DNA of 33,590 nucleotides from Coptodactyla brooksi (taxonomy: Eukaryota; Arthropoda; Insecta; Coleoptera; Scarabaeidae), in the NCBI GenBank assembly GCA_033557675.1, contig JAWQRM010000059.1, positions 1-33,590 of the forward strand. The letters run 5' to 3'. Under the pieces are notes generated by a model, which saw nothing but the letters and a program-made list of their open reading frames with translations, was not told the DNA's origin and searched no databases. Shown one piece after another: positions 21,401 through 30,859 of this stretch (the stretch's first letter is position 1; the number at the start of each line of letters is the position of its first letter). A program made the translations under genes and the position numbers.

Positions 21401-24400
21401 TACTTCCATTGGTACCATCTGCATTTATTACGGTTACTGGAAATTCACCCCAAGCCCAACTTTGCGTTGAATCATTGTCTTTCTTCTCCCCTTTACTTTT
21501 CTGTACTTCAAATTCTGTGTCGGACTGAACAGATTCTATGTGAATAGGAGTATTTGGTCTCGAGTCTTCCTGACCTGTTGTCAGTTCAGTATCGCTGAAG
21601 AAGTGAAATTCTGGATCCAGTGGTACTTTCCTGCTGTTATTGGAACATGGACTAGCGTCGATATCTGGTTTTGGTGTTTCTTTCTGTTCTTGCTCATCTG
21701 GATTGCTTCCTATTGAGCTTCTATCAGTTGATGATGTCTCTCCCTTTACATCACTGGTTGACGATTCTTGAGCTGACTCAATAAGACCTTCCTGCTGGGG
21801 CTCAATACTAGTTGATATTTTTCTTTGAGAGTTTTTCTTCTTCATCAGGGACTTCTTCCTCTTTTTCTTCTTATTTACGCTTTTGATTACATCAGAATTT
21901 TCAATTGGATTCTGAGAGAGAGGTAACTGTATTTTATTCAACAATTCCTTTTTAGGTAGTTCTTCGTCATTTTTCTCTTCAGATTTACTATCCATATCTA
22001 AACTGTCCATATGAAATATATTTTCTGACACATCATCTTTCGTGGTGATATCATCACTTGTTAACTTGGCAGATTGCATCGAAAGAGACAAATCTTCAGT
22101 ACTCTGCTCCCTTACTTCAATATTTCCCAGTACAATTTGACGTTCCAAAAACTCACGTTTACGATTTCTTTCATCATCTGTACCGGCAGTATATCTGCGT
22201 TTTGTGTAATCGTTGACTTGGTTTTCTATTTTGGAGAACTCTTTGCTTTCTTCGACGAGACTAATACTATTTCTACGACGACCTTGAGCATTGTACAGCT
22301 CTTCGAAATGTGAAATTGGTATAGGTGATGTGGCCAAGTGATCAGGAATCTCTTCCGTTTCTGGACTGCGCATTTCAACGAAGAAAGCCTCTCCGCTCTC
22401 GCCCAGCTTCATATGGATTTCTTGCGGTTCGCCATTGATTTCAATGTCAACCTGAACAGTAAATACAACAATTAATGAAACTTTCACCTAAAAACAAATG
22501 AAATTTGGACAAAACTGTACATATAAAGAATTTTAATATATTACTAATGTCGAGAATCTACTGGTTATATCATTACCAATGTCACTAATAAATAATAAAA
22601 ACAGAAGATTTTTATTGGTGTGAGTGCATTAACTTTCTTGCATAGAGCTTAATGGAGTAAACAAACTTGTCGTAAACTTTATCCTTATGTTTAGATTATT
22701 GTTCCTGATGATGCTAGCTTTGTTAGAAAAACGTGTGTTGTGCAGTTATTTTTCAGTTTTAGTATAGTGGTAGATATTAGTTAACTTTAATATTAACTAA
22801 TAATGAAAAACAAATTAAAACATTAAGTTTTGAATGTCTTAAAAATATTTAGATTCGAATATTTTTAGTTAATATTTTTATTCAGAAACTATAAATTCTA
22901 ACACAATAAGCTGGAGGTTTGAAAATACCATAAGTTTAAATTAATTGAATGAGTTGTTTCAATTTTGCTTTATTTCGTTTCCCAATTGATATTAGTTACT
23001 TTTGTCTCAACGTAACGTTTTAGATATTTAAATAATTAAAAAAATGGTATTTGTTACTGGCTGCTACATTAATACAAATTTAATTGTACAGTTTGTTAAG
23101 AAATAAAAAATTATTTCTGCTTGCTCAAGTTTCATTACAAATATGTATACGCAAAGCATCATACCATATATAAATAACGGAAACAAAATATGCACATAGT
23201 TTGAGAATGTTGCATTATTTCAAAAACATAACATGCATATCGGCAATGTTACATTTTTTGTAAAAATAAAATTATGCAATTGATGCAATGCTGATGATTA
23301 AATAAAAAGTAAATGACTTACGTCCGCATGTACATTCGAAGTAATTGAATACGATTTCGAAAAACATCTTATTTTAAGCAAGCAAATAATTGTCCAAAAA
23401 CGCAAATACCTGGCGTTCGATCAAAACTTCTAACAAAAATAAACCCACCATAATCTGAAGTAGAAGCACAATCGCCGTTTTTAGATTCGGTTGAAAGTTT
23501 TATGCCATCCAATTGCATCAACTGGTATGAATATTGCCAAGGACATTGTAATAATAAACGTATAATAAAATATAAATTGCCGCAATTTAGGAAACATCGA
23601 TTATGGTGCAGTTGATGGAAATAACATCTTTTTATGGTGTATGCCGCATTTATAACTATAAATGCATGCATTCGTTAATGCATATACTCGCATTCGTTAA
23701 TACGAGTATATGCATTTGTGCCAAGTAAAGGTATTAATTTTAAACGTCCATATTACGCCTCAAATAGACCCAGCCCGTTGCCAAATACTTCATTAACCAA
23801 TATGCTTACAATTGTTTTCAAATAATTTTGAAAACAGTTATAAATACAGTCATTGGTACGTAACCTTGAATGATCTTTAATAGCAACCACGTGCGAAATA
23901 AAAACAACAATAACAAAACCTATGAGTTTTTATACTTTACAATAAAAACTCACTGCATGTCATTTTAAATGTAAGACCTCAAACATAACTAACAGCAGCA
24001 ACCCAATCGCGATATGTTTTCATAACAACCATTCTTTATTTAAGTTGAATTGATATTTATATTTTAGAAAAACCGTAAAGAAAATGTTCTCATGTTCATG
24101 ATGTATAAGCAAGTTCTCAACCAAAATGAAACTATAAAGTTGCAAATCTGTTTGATAACCAGCAAACGTCAGAAACCAGGTTGTTGTGAGAGAAATGTTT
24201 GGAATATTGTCAAGAATTTCTTGGATATTTTGTATAGCTTCCGCAATTGTTTTGTTTTGTTTGCTAGCAGCGAACTACATACATACTACCATAATTTTGA
24301 GCAATCTGGTAATGAATAATGGGTATTCACCATCAATTTCTAACTGCCACAGCAATCCAAGAACATGTTATATTTTATAACATATCCTAGATTGTAGACA

Positions 24401-27400
24401 TAAAAGGTACCTCATTAAACCTTAAAGAATATTATTCAGAATAAGAAAAAAAAATAACAATGTCATATTACCCTAGAAAACAAAGCTAGCTATGCAAATA
24501 TACTGCAAAAACAATAAACAGGAAAACGCTTAAGTAATGCATTTATTGTACTTGTACAACAAACTGTAATTATACTTATTATTTTGATGTATGAAATAAA
24601 TCAATAGAAATTGTTATGGATTGGGTTGAGTTGACAAATAACTCTCAGCATATGTAAAATTTCACAATGTGTCAACAACATTAATATTTACCAAGCGGTA
24701 ATTTTGTTTAAGAAAATATGCATCGAGGCTGAGTTATCGCTAATGCAAATTGATAATAAATAATTTTGTTTTTGTCTGTCCTTGATATTTAAATTAACGC
24801 TTATTAATTTATGATAGATTCAAACAGTCTTAATGTTTTTTACCTATTTTTACGTTAAACTTCATGAAGTTTCATGTAAAGTTTCTATTTTGATCCTACC
24901 TAGACTTTGAAAACAAAAAGATTAAATTTTACAATTAAAAATTTCAAAAGTTGGACTGACTTTAGTATCAGTGATAACTGAGAAAAAAATGTTTGTTATT
25001 TGTTTAAATCAACCAGGAACTGGTTGATTTAAAATGATATTAATTTATTATTAATAAATGTTATAAATCAGTGCATGCAAAGCAACCTCAAAAAATTATG
25101 TACATTCATTCTATTGTTTGATAATTATTTCTTCTGTATAAATAGGCATTATTTACTGCGGTTATCAGCCTTTAAACATGTTATCAATGATGTTATTTTT
25201 AAAGTATATTACTATTAAGTAATATTTTAAGTTATTTTAGGCAGATCTTGCTGAAACTTATTAGATGTGAACGTTCTTCAAAAGCTGTATTTTGCAAATT
25301 TTGTATATTTCGACTTGTTTGAATACTTTCAATCATATCATATAGATTCTTTATAATACCATTGTTATTCACTGTATTACTAATAGATGACAAGGGAAAT
25401 AATGTAATAATTGTAACGATCGTATTAGTGCTAAACATGTAACTTTCACTACCATGTCACAATATAAGTTTACTTTCGCGTTATTCTTGCTTGTCTTTTA
25501 GTGGCTATAAAAACCACTGTAGTGGTTTACATTCCGTTCCTAGAAGAAAAAAAATGTATCAATGATTGGCTCGTCAGTAACTTTTATAACCGACTTAGAA
25601 TTTTAAATTTATATCCAAACTCTACATTATAATTATCTCATCACCTTACTTGTCGTCAGGCTTTTTATCTATTCTCAGAAAGCATTGAAAAACTGCACTT
25701 TGTGGAGAACAATGAGGAACTGTAGTGCAAAGTACCTTGGCAATGCGAGGTGTTTCACAACCATGTGACGCATGTACTCATTTATTGATAAACGTTAACG
25801 GATATATTACAACAGCTGATCTAACACTTGAATAGCTGCGCATTTTTAGTGGATAGAGGATACTTTGTCTAAGCATAACGGTTTGTAGGCTTTGAACATT
25901 GAATTGATGTCTATTTTATTGAAGTACAGCATGTAACGGTAAAATATACTTACACCATTTTAATTAAAACATTCTTAATAGAAAATATTTTTGATAATAT
26001 TATGATCTGATGAACAGGTTTTTTCTATAATTATTTAAGATTCTCTATTTGTTTACTTTTCACAGAATTATATTTCGACGCTCTAAAATTCTGTATATTT
26101 ATAAAAATTATTACAACTAAGTAACCCCTAAAGTAGATATTAGGTAAAATTAGGTTATGTGTCTGAAGAAAAATAATATATAAAGTAATACTTTAAAATA
26201 CTGTTAAAATATTGTAGCTGTAAAGTTGTTCAAATTTCGTCATCAAATAGTCACGCATAAAAATCTGACGCTGAACGAGAACTAATGAGTATAACAGATA
26301 AGCATGTTAATTTCTTCCCTCTTCCATCAAACGTTGACTGTTAAAAGAAATCAGAGATTCACGTTATTTTTCGAACTTTTTGTGTAAAAACATAACACAA
26401 ACTGCTGATTTATAATAATCCATTTAATACTTAATTAAAGTGTATCTATATCTTTCGAAAACTGATTTGAGATGGTTTTTTGGATGGTTTCCTCGACAAC
26501 TATAAAATTTCTCTAGGTTCACTAGACACAGCACAAATAAAAAAGATTAAATGGTACGTGGTAAAAATAGTACACACAATTAAATCGTTAAAATGGGCTT
26601 AGACGGTATGCCACGCAAAATAACGGACTGGAAATCATTGCAAAACAAAGTAAAGAAAATAAAACCTAAAGAAAGGAAGGAAGTCAACAGTTACGCCATT
26701 ATGTCATTATATTTATATACACGAAGGAGTATAAGTAAGATGGAAGAAAATAACCACAATGTTAACATCCAACAACAATTCAAAACGGTAGTATTGAATG
26801 TTGATACATTAAGAATAAATATTTATTCATTTATTTACTTAATTGTTAATTATATGAAATTCCCATTTGTGTTTATGACACATTTATTGTTTGAAATAAA
26901 GGGCAATTATTTGCCCATTACACAAGTAGGATTAACCAAGAAATAATAATTTTCTTGGAATGTTGGAACGATACAGGAAAATATTTGTTAGATTTGTTTC
27001 CAGTTCTGGATGGTATTGATAATTAGTTAATTTAACGCACTCAACCTGGTAGTTAGAATCTTTCTGTGTTATTTCATAATGCCATAAATATCCGTAAAAA
27101 TAAAATTCTGCAATTGTTTCAAGTTTCGATGAAAATGGTAACATTTTTGTTATCAGATTTGGTTAAGGAGGTTCAAATATCTGTGAAATCTTTTAATTAA
27201 ATTGGAGACAATATTAGAACATTAAAATATGTAACTATATTATGGTGAATCAGTGTTATCGTTACGTATTTTGCTTTTTTCACAAAAGTAACTGTACCTC
27301 ACCATTTCTAAGTTAAAACAAATGTCACCACTACACCAAAATTGGAAAAAGAATGCTCCAAACGCATAAAAAAAGAAGGTTCCAAACCCTCAACTTTATC

Positions 27401-29444
27401 ACCAGTTCTGACCAATTCTAACGTGATGAAAAGATTCTTAGTTCCTGGGTGGTTGTGATTTCTTAAAGTTTATTTTAATTTGAAATTGATTAGAATATTA
27501 AACGAGAACTAATACCTCATTTATAATAACATTACACGGAAATATGGACAATCCTTAACACAATTATTCAAGAAGATCCCATGAAGTAATTAATTTAAAG
27601 TTGAATAGAGTAATAAATTTACGTTGTTTATCCATGCTTCAGTCTGCGGGCTTTTTAAGTGATAAACATCGATAGCACTCTACAGTTAATTAAGAAAAAA
27701 AGAAGTCTGTATTGAATAAACAACAATTTTAAAAGTATTTCAACGTTTTGTAATGACATTAGCGACACAGCATATTTAACAGATAATATCGAAAGGCGTT
27801 AATGAACGTTTCATTACTTTCGTTAGTGTTAGCTTTCTAGTTCCTGCAATCAACGAAAATTCGTTTTATTCTTTGCGTTCGTTCCGCTTTACATTCTTTA
27901 CGGACATATTCACTACTACCTTTTTGGCATTTTTTTTTGTTAAAAAATACTTTATTTTCGTTGCATAAGTCCATTTGCAAAGTGATTAATGTAACTAGAA
28001 GTCAAACCAAGTTTCCTTTTATAGCTCAGCTTCCATATCAATTCAATATAACTTGTTTAACTTAAGGATGACTACAACGATTCAAAGATTGCTACACTAT
28101 TCGTCTGTTAAAAAATCTTTTCAGTAGAAAATGATCACATCTTTAAAAGAGATCCTTATAGTAAACATAAATAAAAAACCACCATTATGGATTTCAGAAC
28201 CACAATGGTGGCTCCCCCTTTAATTTTGGAAATTTCATTTTTCCAACATCTTTTCGCCAGAAGTTTCAATGGACCAAAAGAAAATTAAAATAACTATCCT
28301 CTCGAAAACACTTACTGATGAGGGAACAAGAAATGGCTTGGTACAATTTAGAACCAGATAATAGAAAAATGTTGTCACATAATTCTGTGTCTTAAGAAAA
28401 CCAAAATGAGGATGAAGAAGGCGATCTTCCTTTGTATATTATACATGCATGATTCTTAGTTAATGCTGATACCCAAACTACATCGTCGATGGTGTATTAA
28501 TCTTTACTTTAGGATTAATATACCACTGTTGAAATATTACAGAGGAATGAGAACGAAATTAGATATGGGGATTATGTTAATTCTAAATATGTCTGAAAAA
28601 CTGTTTATGATAATATACGGTCTAACTAAAAATGAAGTGTATTATTCGGATGTCTTGAAAGTGATATCGGGAAAACGCCTAATCCAATCCAAAATTTATA
28701 CATTTTTATACAGATTTTTACAAGTGTACATTTCTTTTTAAATCCAATATAAACCTCAAAGCAATGCTGCAGATTTGAGTATTTTTTCATAATTTTTTCT
28801 TAGTGCAATTGTTCGATAACGAGAACAATTCGCCAACATGAATTGAAACATCTGCTTTTGATTAGATCGCTTTATCTAGTCACTATTGCGTAAGGCTTCA
28901 TTATTAATTAATACTGCTTGTAAGTCTTTGTCTTTTGTTTTTCTTTTTGTTTTGCCTCGTCTCTCGTCGTTTCCAATATTGCTAACATGAGTAGCGAAAC
29001 GTTCGTCGAGCAGTTAATTTCTCGGTTTAATTAAGTGGTGACAATTGTTTCACTTTGTTAAGAAACCAAATGTAATAAAAATTTAGTATTACTGTTTTTG
29101 TTTGAAAATTAAAACAAAATACTATAAAGAAATGTTTCTAAATATTATTGCACTGTAATTACGTAAGAAACTAAAGAAAACTACAGAAAATTAATTCAAA
29201 AACTGTTGAAAACAAGGAACTTTAGACAAAATGTAATAAAGAAAGCACTACTTACAATTTTTTCCTTGCTCCTTAACACTCCCAACTTCCCAAATCGCAC
29301 GTGGAAAGGGCTGCAATTATAGGTTCCATCCTGTTGTTCCACAACAATCACGTCGATCGCTCCAGTCAACGTTGCTCCATTGATGTCGTTATAAAATTCT
29401 TTAAAATTGTGGAAGAATCGACCGATATAGTTCATGCCATGCAT
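15362..29444 (-). CDS. Lpin: Lipin, Mg-dependent phosphatidate phosphatase (whole gene, ten coding positions)
   Basis: Lipins dephosphorylate phosphatidate to diacylglycerol on the ER membrane for triacylglycerol and phospholipid synthesis, and can act in the nucleus as transcriptional co-regulators. Assembled coding exons (minus): 29444-29256, 22451-21206, 19912-19807, 19749-19521, 19467-19227, 19160-19021, 17790-17642, 17585-17231, 17173-17070, then either 16943-16829 or 15491-15362. All junctions are GT-AG and keep frame, giving 962 residues with the distal end or 957 with the proximal end, within the family's usual range. Landmarks: N-LIP residues 4 to about 115; polybasic NLS 257-274; W-G-E-F-P 397-401; DIDGT catalytic motif 760-764; LxxIL 771-775. 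Start: the first in-frame ATG in context GCCGCCATG; a second ATG three codons on matches the family's usual M-N-Y start. Identification is very firm; UTR exons are not resolved. Confidence 0.97.
15500..16820. other. Interval between the two lipin last exons
   Basis: AT-rich, with no coding content. It would be intron for the distal isoform and partly 3' UTR for the proximal one. Minus-strand AATAAA occurs at 16020-16015 and is one of several possible poly(A) signals. Confidence 0.5.
16829..16943 (-). CDS. Lpin: Lipin alternative last exon, proximal (short acidic end)
   Basis: The acceptor ttttgcag|TTATACC joins in frame to exon 9 and reads SYTGQSLVVNDVFPPLMHKL, then A-Y-V-I-Q and an acidic tail SDSDFDESDLTDD before TAA (16831-16829). 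The first part parallels the distal exon (SY, then V-x-x-x-F-P-x-L), as if one exon had been duplicated. It lacks the W-R-x-P-L ending of the distal form. It would give a 957-residue protein. Splicing to this exon requires its own polyadenylation site, which I could not place with confidence. Confidence 0.75.
17070..17173 (-). CDS. Lpin: Lipin coding exon 9
   Basis: Encodes DVWAYTAVGIPIVRIFTINP then KGELKHELTQTFQS. It ends TCAAG|GTAAGT, leaving two bases (AG) to be completed by either alternative last exon, both of which supply T to give serine. Confidence 0.96.
17231..17585 (-). CDS. Lpin: Lipin coding exon 8 (C-LIP core, LxxIL motif)
   Basis: Begins SDVLGHILPIVGKDWAQSGV. L-G-H-I-L is the LxxIL co-activator motif. 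It continues GYRLLYLSARAIGQARLTRE, then LPDGPL-like SMPDGPLLLNP and PELFKISCLSDIRALFP, and ends FYAGYGNRIN. HAD motifs II (YLSAR) and III/IV (GYGNR region) are present. Donor AAT|GTAAGA, phase 0. Confidence 0.97.
17642..17790 (-). CDS. Lpin: Lipin coding exon 7 (C-LIP, catalytic DIDGT)
   Basis: Reads ARLNLRDGMNEVEFSVTTAY, then QGTTRCKCHLYKWKWDDKIV and ISDIDGTITK. D-I-D-G-T (residues 760-764) is the HAD-superfamily motif: its first aspartate is the nucleophile. All key residues are intact, so catalysis is expected. Acceptor tttcccag|GCT; donor AA|GTAGGT, phase 2. Confidence 0.97.
18205..18840 (-). pseudogene. Dead mariner transposase in lipin intron 6
   Basis: The minus strand (same sense as lipin) reads PELLKGVTAGDETRVCGYDF (about 18700-18650), the T-G-D-E catalytic block of mariner. 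After several stops it reads EFLSPGCTVNREYL (about 18510-18475) and then MMPRPPYSPDMAPCDFFLFL (about 18350-18295), the Y-S-P-D-L-A-P-C-D-F block. The first catalytic aspartate and the SPDMAPCD pair are visible; the HHDNA segment and both ends are lost. It belongs to a different mariner lineage from copies 2 and 3. It lies wholly inside intron 6 and should not affect coding. Confidence 0.8.
19021..19160 (-). CDS. Lpin: Lipin coding exon 6 (linker to C-LIP)
   Basis: Encodes EETRSNSSGSETGKDISEVK and ends CRKTLRLTSDQI, the conserved K-T-L-R-L-x-S-x-Q-I that opens the C-LIP region. Acceptor cacaaag|CT is less canonical but has a pyrimidine-rich lead; donor ATT|GTGAGT, phase 0 out. Confidence 0.9.
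19227..19467 (-). CDS. Lpin: Lipin coding exon 5 (charged linker)
   Basis: Begins PTVDQLCSLHMP and continues with a Glu/Lys-rich run, then SWFKWGRSRTSRE (the lipin S-W-F-x-W-x-R basic patch) and a long charged stretch. Acceptor ttgtag|CCGACC, donor GAAG|GTATGC, phase 1 out. Confidence 0.93.
19521..19749 (-). CDS. Lpin: Lipin coding exon 4 (start of the middle conserved domain)
   Basis: Reads YFQDVALSMCG, then F-S-D-L-C-N-N-P-S-L-L-E-F-P-N-L-V-V-R, then KYYTWKVAAPIISSIVIYQR and P-L-P-Q. These are signature blocks of the conserved lipin middle region. Acceptor ttag|AGTAAAT, donor CAA|GTGAGT, phase 0 out. Confidence 0.95.
19807..19912 (-). CDS. Lpin: Lipin coding exon 3
   Basis: About 35 residues reading EADMDCESGNGPSLTQSPNS then VEGSKSIDSDFDDPK. 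The short serine/acid linker with S-G-x-G and QSPNSV precedes DVALS in lipins. Acceptor ttttag|AG, donor AT|GTATGT; phases match exons 2 and 4. Confidence 0.9.
19913..21205. other. Lipin intron 2
   Basis: A 1.3-kb AT-rich intron without recognised elements. A 130-codon plus-strand frame (20946-21338) runs into exon 2 and is its shadow. Confidence 0.85.
21206..22451 (-). CDS. Lpin: Lipin coding exon 2 (N-LIP end, NLS, linker)
   Basis: Residues 64-478, phase 0 in and phase 1 out (acceptor ttcag|GTTGAC, donor AAAG|GTTAGT). It begins VDIEINGEPQEIHMKLGESG and continues AFFVE, LATSPIP and GRRRNS (a basophilic kinase-type site). The polybasic NKKKKRKKSLMKKKNSQRK at about residues 256-274 matches the lipin nuclear-localisation segment. 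Further conserved islands are DPEFHFFSDTEL, SWAWGEFPVT and YLAELxxGxIDPSVAALYF. The rest is acidic, serine-rich and probably disordered. Confidence 0.97.
23369..23671 (-). CDS. 100-codon cysteine-containing open frame, doubtful
   Basis: An ATG-started frame on the minus strand inside lipin intron 1. Its second half, CPWQYSYQLMQLDGIKLSTE then GDCASTSDYGGFIFVRSFDR, is better composed than typical AT-rich noise and faintly recalls a CUB-type module (C-x-W, then C, then D-Y). A GTATTT donor after the codon for T-P-G would end it as an exon, but no convincing acceptor lies upstream. A frame this long could arise by chance in a window this size. I do not assign a function. Confidence 0.2.
   Translation of the reverse strand: MHAFIVINAAYTIKRCYFHQLHHNRCFLNCGNLYFIIRLLLQCPWQYSYQLMQLDGIKLSTESKNGDCASTSDYGGFIFVRSFDRTPGICVFGQLFACLK
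23677..23716. repeat. Perfect inverted repeat, 14-bp arms, 12-base loop
   Basis: AATGCATATACTCG (23677-23690) and CGAGTATATGCATT (23703-23716). The loop repeats the phrase cattcgttaat that also stands just left of the first arm. Confidence 0.85.
23813..23836. repeat. Perfect inverted repeat, 10-bp arms, 4-base loop
   Basis: TGTTTTCAAA (23813-23822) and TTTGAAAACA (23827-23836) around TAAT. Alone this could be chance. Confidence 0.5.
23923..23952. repeat. Perfect inverted repeat, 11-bp arms, 8-base loop
   Basis: TGAGTTTTTAT (23923-23933) and ATAAAAACTCA (23942-23952). It is the third such structure within 280 bp. Confidence 0.55.
25003..25033. repeat. Perfect inverted repeat, 13-bp arms, 5-base loop
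   Basis: TTTAAATCAACCA (25003-25015) and TGGTTGATTTAAA (25021-25033) around GGAAC. Confidence 0.8.
25232..25438 (-). CDS. Small open frame with a hydrophobic start, unknown
   Basis: A 68-codon minus-strand frame from an ATG at 25438 in lipin intron 1. Residues 1-20 (MFSTNTIVTIITLFPLSSIS) look like a signal peptide or membrane anchor. They are followed by a polar Asn/Gln/Glu-rich tail ending FSKICLK and TAA. No family is recognised, and only one cysteine is present. It could be a small secreted peptide gene, a first exon, or chance. No TATA box was seen in the right orientation. Confidence 0.2.
   Translation of the reverse strand: MFSTNTIVTIITLFPLSSISNTVNNNGIIKNLYDMIESIQTSRNIQNLQNTAFEERSHLISFSKICLK
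26593..26946 (+). CDS. 117-codon open frame in intron 1, unknown
   Basis: Plus-strand ATG in context TTAAAATGG. The first 35 residues (MGLDGMPRKITDWKSLQNKV, then K-K-I-K-P-K-E-R-K-E) are basic and soluble. The middle is a hydrophobic stretch (IYSFIYLIVNYMKFPFVFM) that could be a membrane segment, though AT-rich noise also yields such residues. No homologue comes to mind. It is antisense to lipin. Confidence 0.2.
   Translation: MGLDGMPRKITDWKSLQNKVKKIKPKERKEVNSYAIMSLYLYTRRSISKMEENNHNVNIQQQFKTVVLNVDTLRINIYSFIYLIVNYMKFPFVFMTHLLFEIKGNYLPITQVGLTKK
29256..29444 (-). CDS. Lpin: Lipin coding exon 1 (N-LIP start)
   Basis: Encodes residues 1-63: MHGMNYIGRFFHNFKEFYND, then A-T-L-T-G-A-I-D-V-I-V-V-E and SPFHVRFGKLGVLRSKEKI. 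This is the hallmark N-LIP amphipathic start that binds membranes and adapter proteins. The donor is ATT|GTAAGT, phase 0. The upstream open frame begins only with non-ATG codons and is closed by an in-frame TAA near 29500, which supports the ATG at 29444. Confidence 0.97.
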
Positions 29445-29599
29445 GGCGGCAGATTTTGTTTTATCGTATTTGCCTAATTTCGCGGACACTGTGTTGCGTT
29501 AGAAAACCTTCGAACGCAGAAAGGAAAATTCTCCGATCTAATATCGAATAATTATGCTGGCTCTAAACTTTGAATTCACTTAGCTGTTGGCACGTTCGC

Positions 29600-29760
29600 G
29601 TTCACCGCTCGAGTGTGCTGCAATACTCAGCGCTGCTGTGTTTTCTATGCGGCGATTGATATAGCCGTTTCAGCGATGGACTGTTGTTGTTATTGTTATC
29701 GTTGTTGTTCATGCGTAGTGTGTGCTGAACGACTCCAAATCTGAAACGGAGAAAACTAAA
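29600..29760 (-). promoter_or_regulatory. Likely lipin promoter / 5' UTR region
   Basis: Just upstream of coding exon 1 the sequence becomes locally GC- and CpG-richer (aacgcgaacgtgcc and nearby on the minus strand) and contains a CAACAA-type run typical of 5' UTRs. A TCAG initiator-like core (minus, about 29728-29725) is a possible start site. No TATA box is evident. A short 5' UTR intron cannot be excluded. Confidence 0.35.
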
Positions 29761-29992
29761 CGTACAATGCCATAGATTCACCTTTGATCAGGAACAATGT
29801 GCTCTCGTTAATCTACAGAATCAGCTGATAAACTGTAAGGAAAAAACAATAGAGGCGTAGCATGATTGACGTTAATCATAAAAATCGGGACATAAATTTG
29901 ATCGCAGAATGTGAGGATTTATTTAATTCCGGGGGAGGCATAGTTTCAATTGTCACAATTGGATTGGTGGACTTGGATTGGTGGACCAAATT

Positions 29993-30770
29993 CGCGTTTC
30001 AACTGTCACATTGACATTTCAACTGTCGAGTTGACGTTTCAGCTGTCAAATTGACGTTTCAACTGTCAAACTGACGTTTCAACTGTCAAATCGACGTTTC
30101 AACTGTCAAATCGACGTTTCAACTGCCAAATGTACATTTCAAGTTGTAACGTCAATTTAACAGCTGAAACGCCAATTGGATAGCTGAAACGTCAATTTGA
30201 CAGTTGAAATGTCAATTTGACAGTTGAAACGCCAATTTGACAGTTGCAACGAAAGTGTGACAGTTGAAACGTCAATTTGACAGTTGAAAGGTCAACTTGA
30301 CAGTTGAAATGTCAGCTTTACAGTTGAAATGTCAACTTGACAGTTCTAATGTCAATTTAACATTTGAAACGTGGATTTGACAGTTGTAATGTCAATTTGG
30401 CGTTTGAAATGTCAATTTGACAGTTGAAACGAAAGTTTGACAGTAGAAACGTCAATTTGACAGCCACAACGACAATTTAAGAGTTGAAATGTTAATTCGA
30501 CAGTTGAAATCTCAATTTGACATTTGAAACGTCAATTTGACAGTTGAAACGTCAGTTTAACAGTTGCAACGTCAATTTGACAGCTGAAACGTCAACTTGA
30601 CAGTTGAAATGTCAATTTGACATTTGAAACGTCGATTTGATCGTAGAAATGTCAACTTGACATTTGAAACGTCAATTAACAGTTGAAACGAAAGTTTGGC
30701 AGTAGAAACGTCAATCTGGCAGTTGAGTCATTAATTTGACAGTTGAAATATCAATTTAACTGTTAAAGCT
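29993..30770. repeat. 20-bp minisatellite with an internal orientation switch
   Basis: About 38 units of a 20-bp repeat. From 29993 to about 30141 (seven to eight units) the unit reads GACGTTTCAACTGTCAAATT. From about 30142 to 30770 (about 31 units) it reads as the reverse complement, GTCAATTTGACAGTTGAAAC. Units differ at a few positions (C/T in the CpG, AGCTG versus AGTTG, occasional 19-mers). Each unit contains the palindrome GTCAA-T-TTGAC and an E-box-like CAGTTG. The left arm can pair with the start of the right arm over about 150 bp. The array ends roughly 250-400 bp upstream of the lipin start region. Confidence 0.95.
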
Positions 30771-30812
30771 ATTGAATGTTTCAGTTGCAGTCTTTTGTAA
30801 GTTAAAACAAAA

Positions 30813-30815
<3 letters not shown>

Positions 30816-30852
<37 letters not shown>
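30816..30852. repeat. (CA)n microsatellite
   Basis: A pure CA run of 37 bases, 45 bp beyond the minisatellite. Confidence 0.97.
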
Positions 30853-30856
<4 letters not shown>

Positions 30857-30859
30857 TTC

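Larger units (their letters stand above)
22452..29255. other. Lipin intron 1 (6.8 kb)
   Basis: The interval between coding exons 1 and 2. It contains several hairpins (23677-23952, 25003-25033) and three doubtful open frames given separately. Regulatory or alternative first exons could be here. A locally CpG-richer patch at about 28945-29020 is the likeliest place for an extra promoter, but nothing proves it. Confidence 0.7.

Noticed and set aside
28463..28741. 92-codon plus-strand frame in lipin intron 1
   Set aside because: I considered a decayed piggyBac or other transposase but no catalytic motif could be matched.
29445..29489. Extension of lipin upstream of 29444 (S-A-K-L-G-K-Y)
   Set aside because: The extension starts only with GTG and is closed by an in-frame stop; the ATG at 29444 has a strong context.
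29993..30770. CRISPR-like array
   Set aside because: Units are contiguous 20-mers with no distinct spacers, the orientation switches, and the host is a eukaryote; it is a minisatellite.
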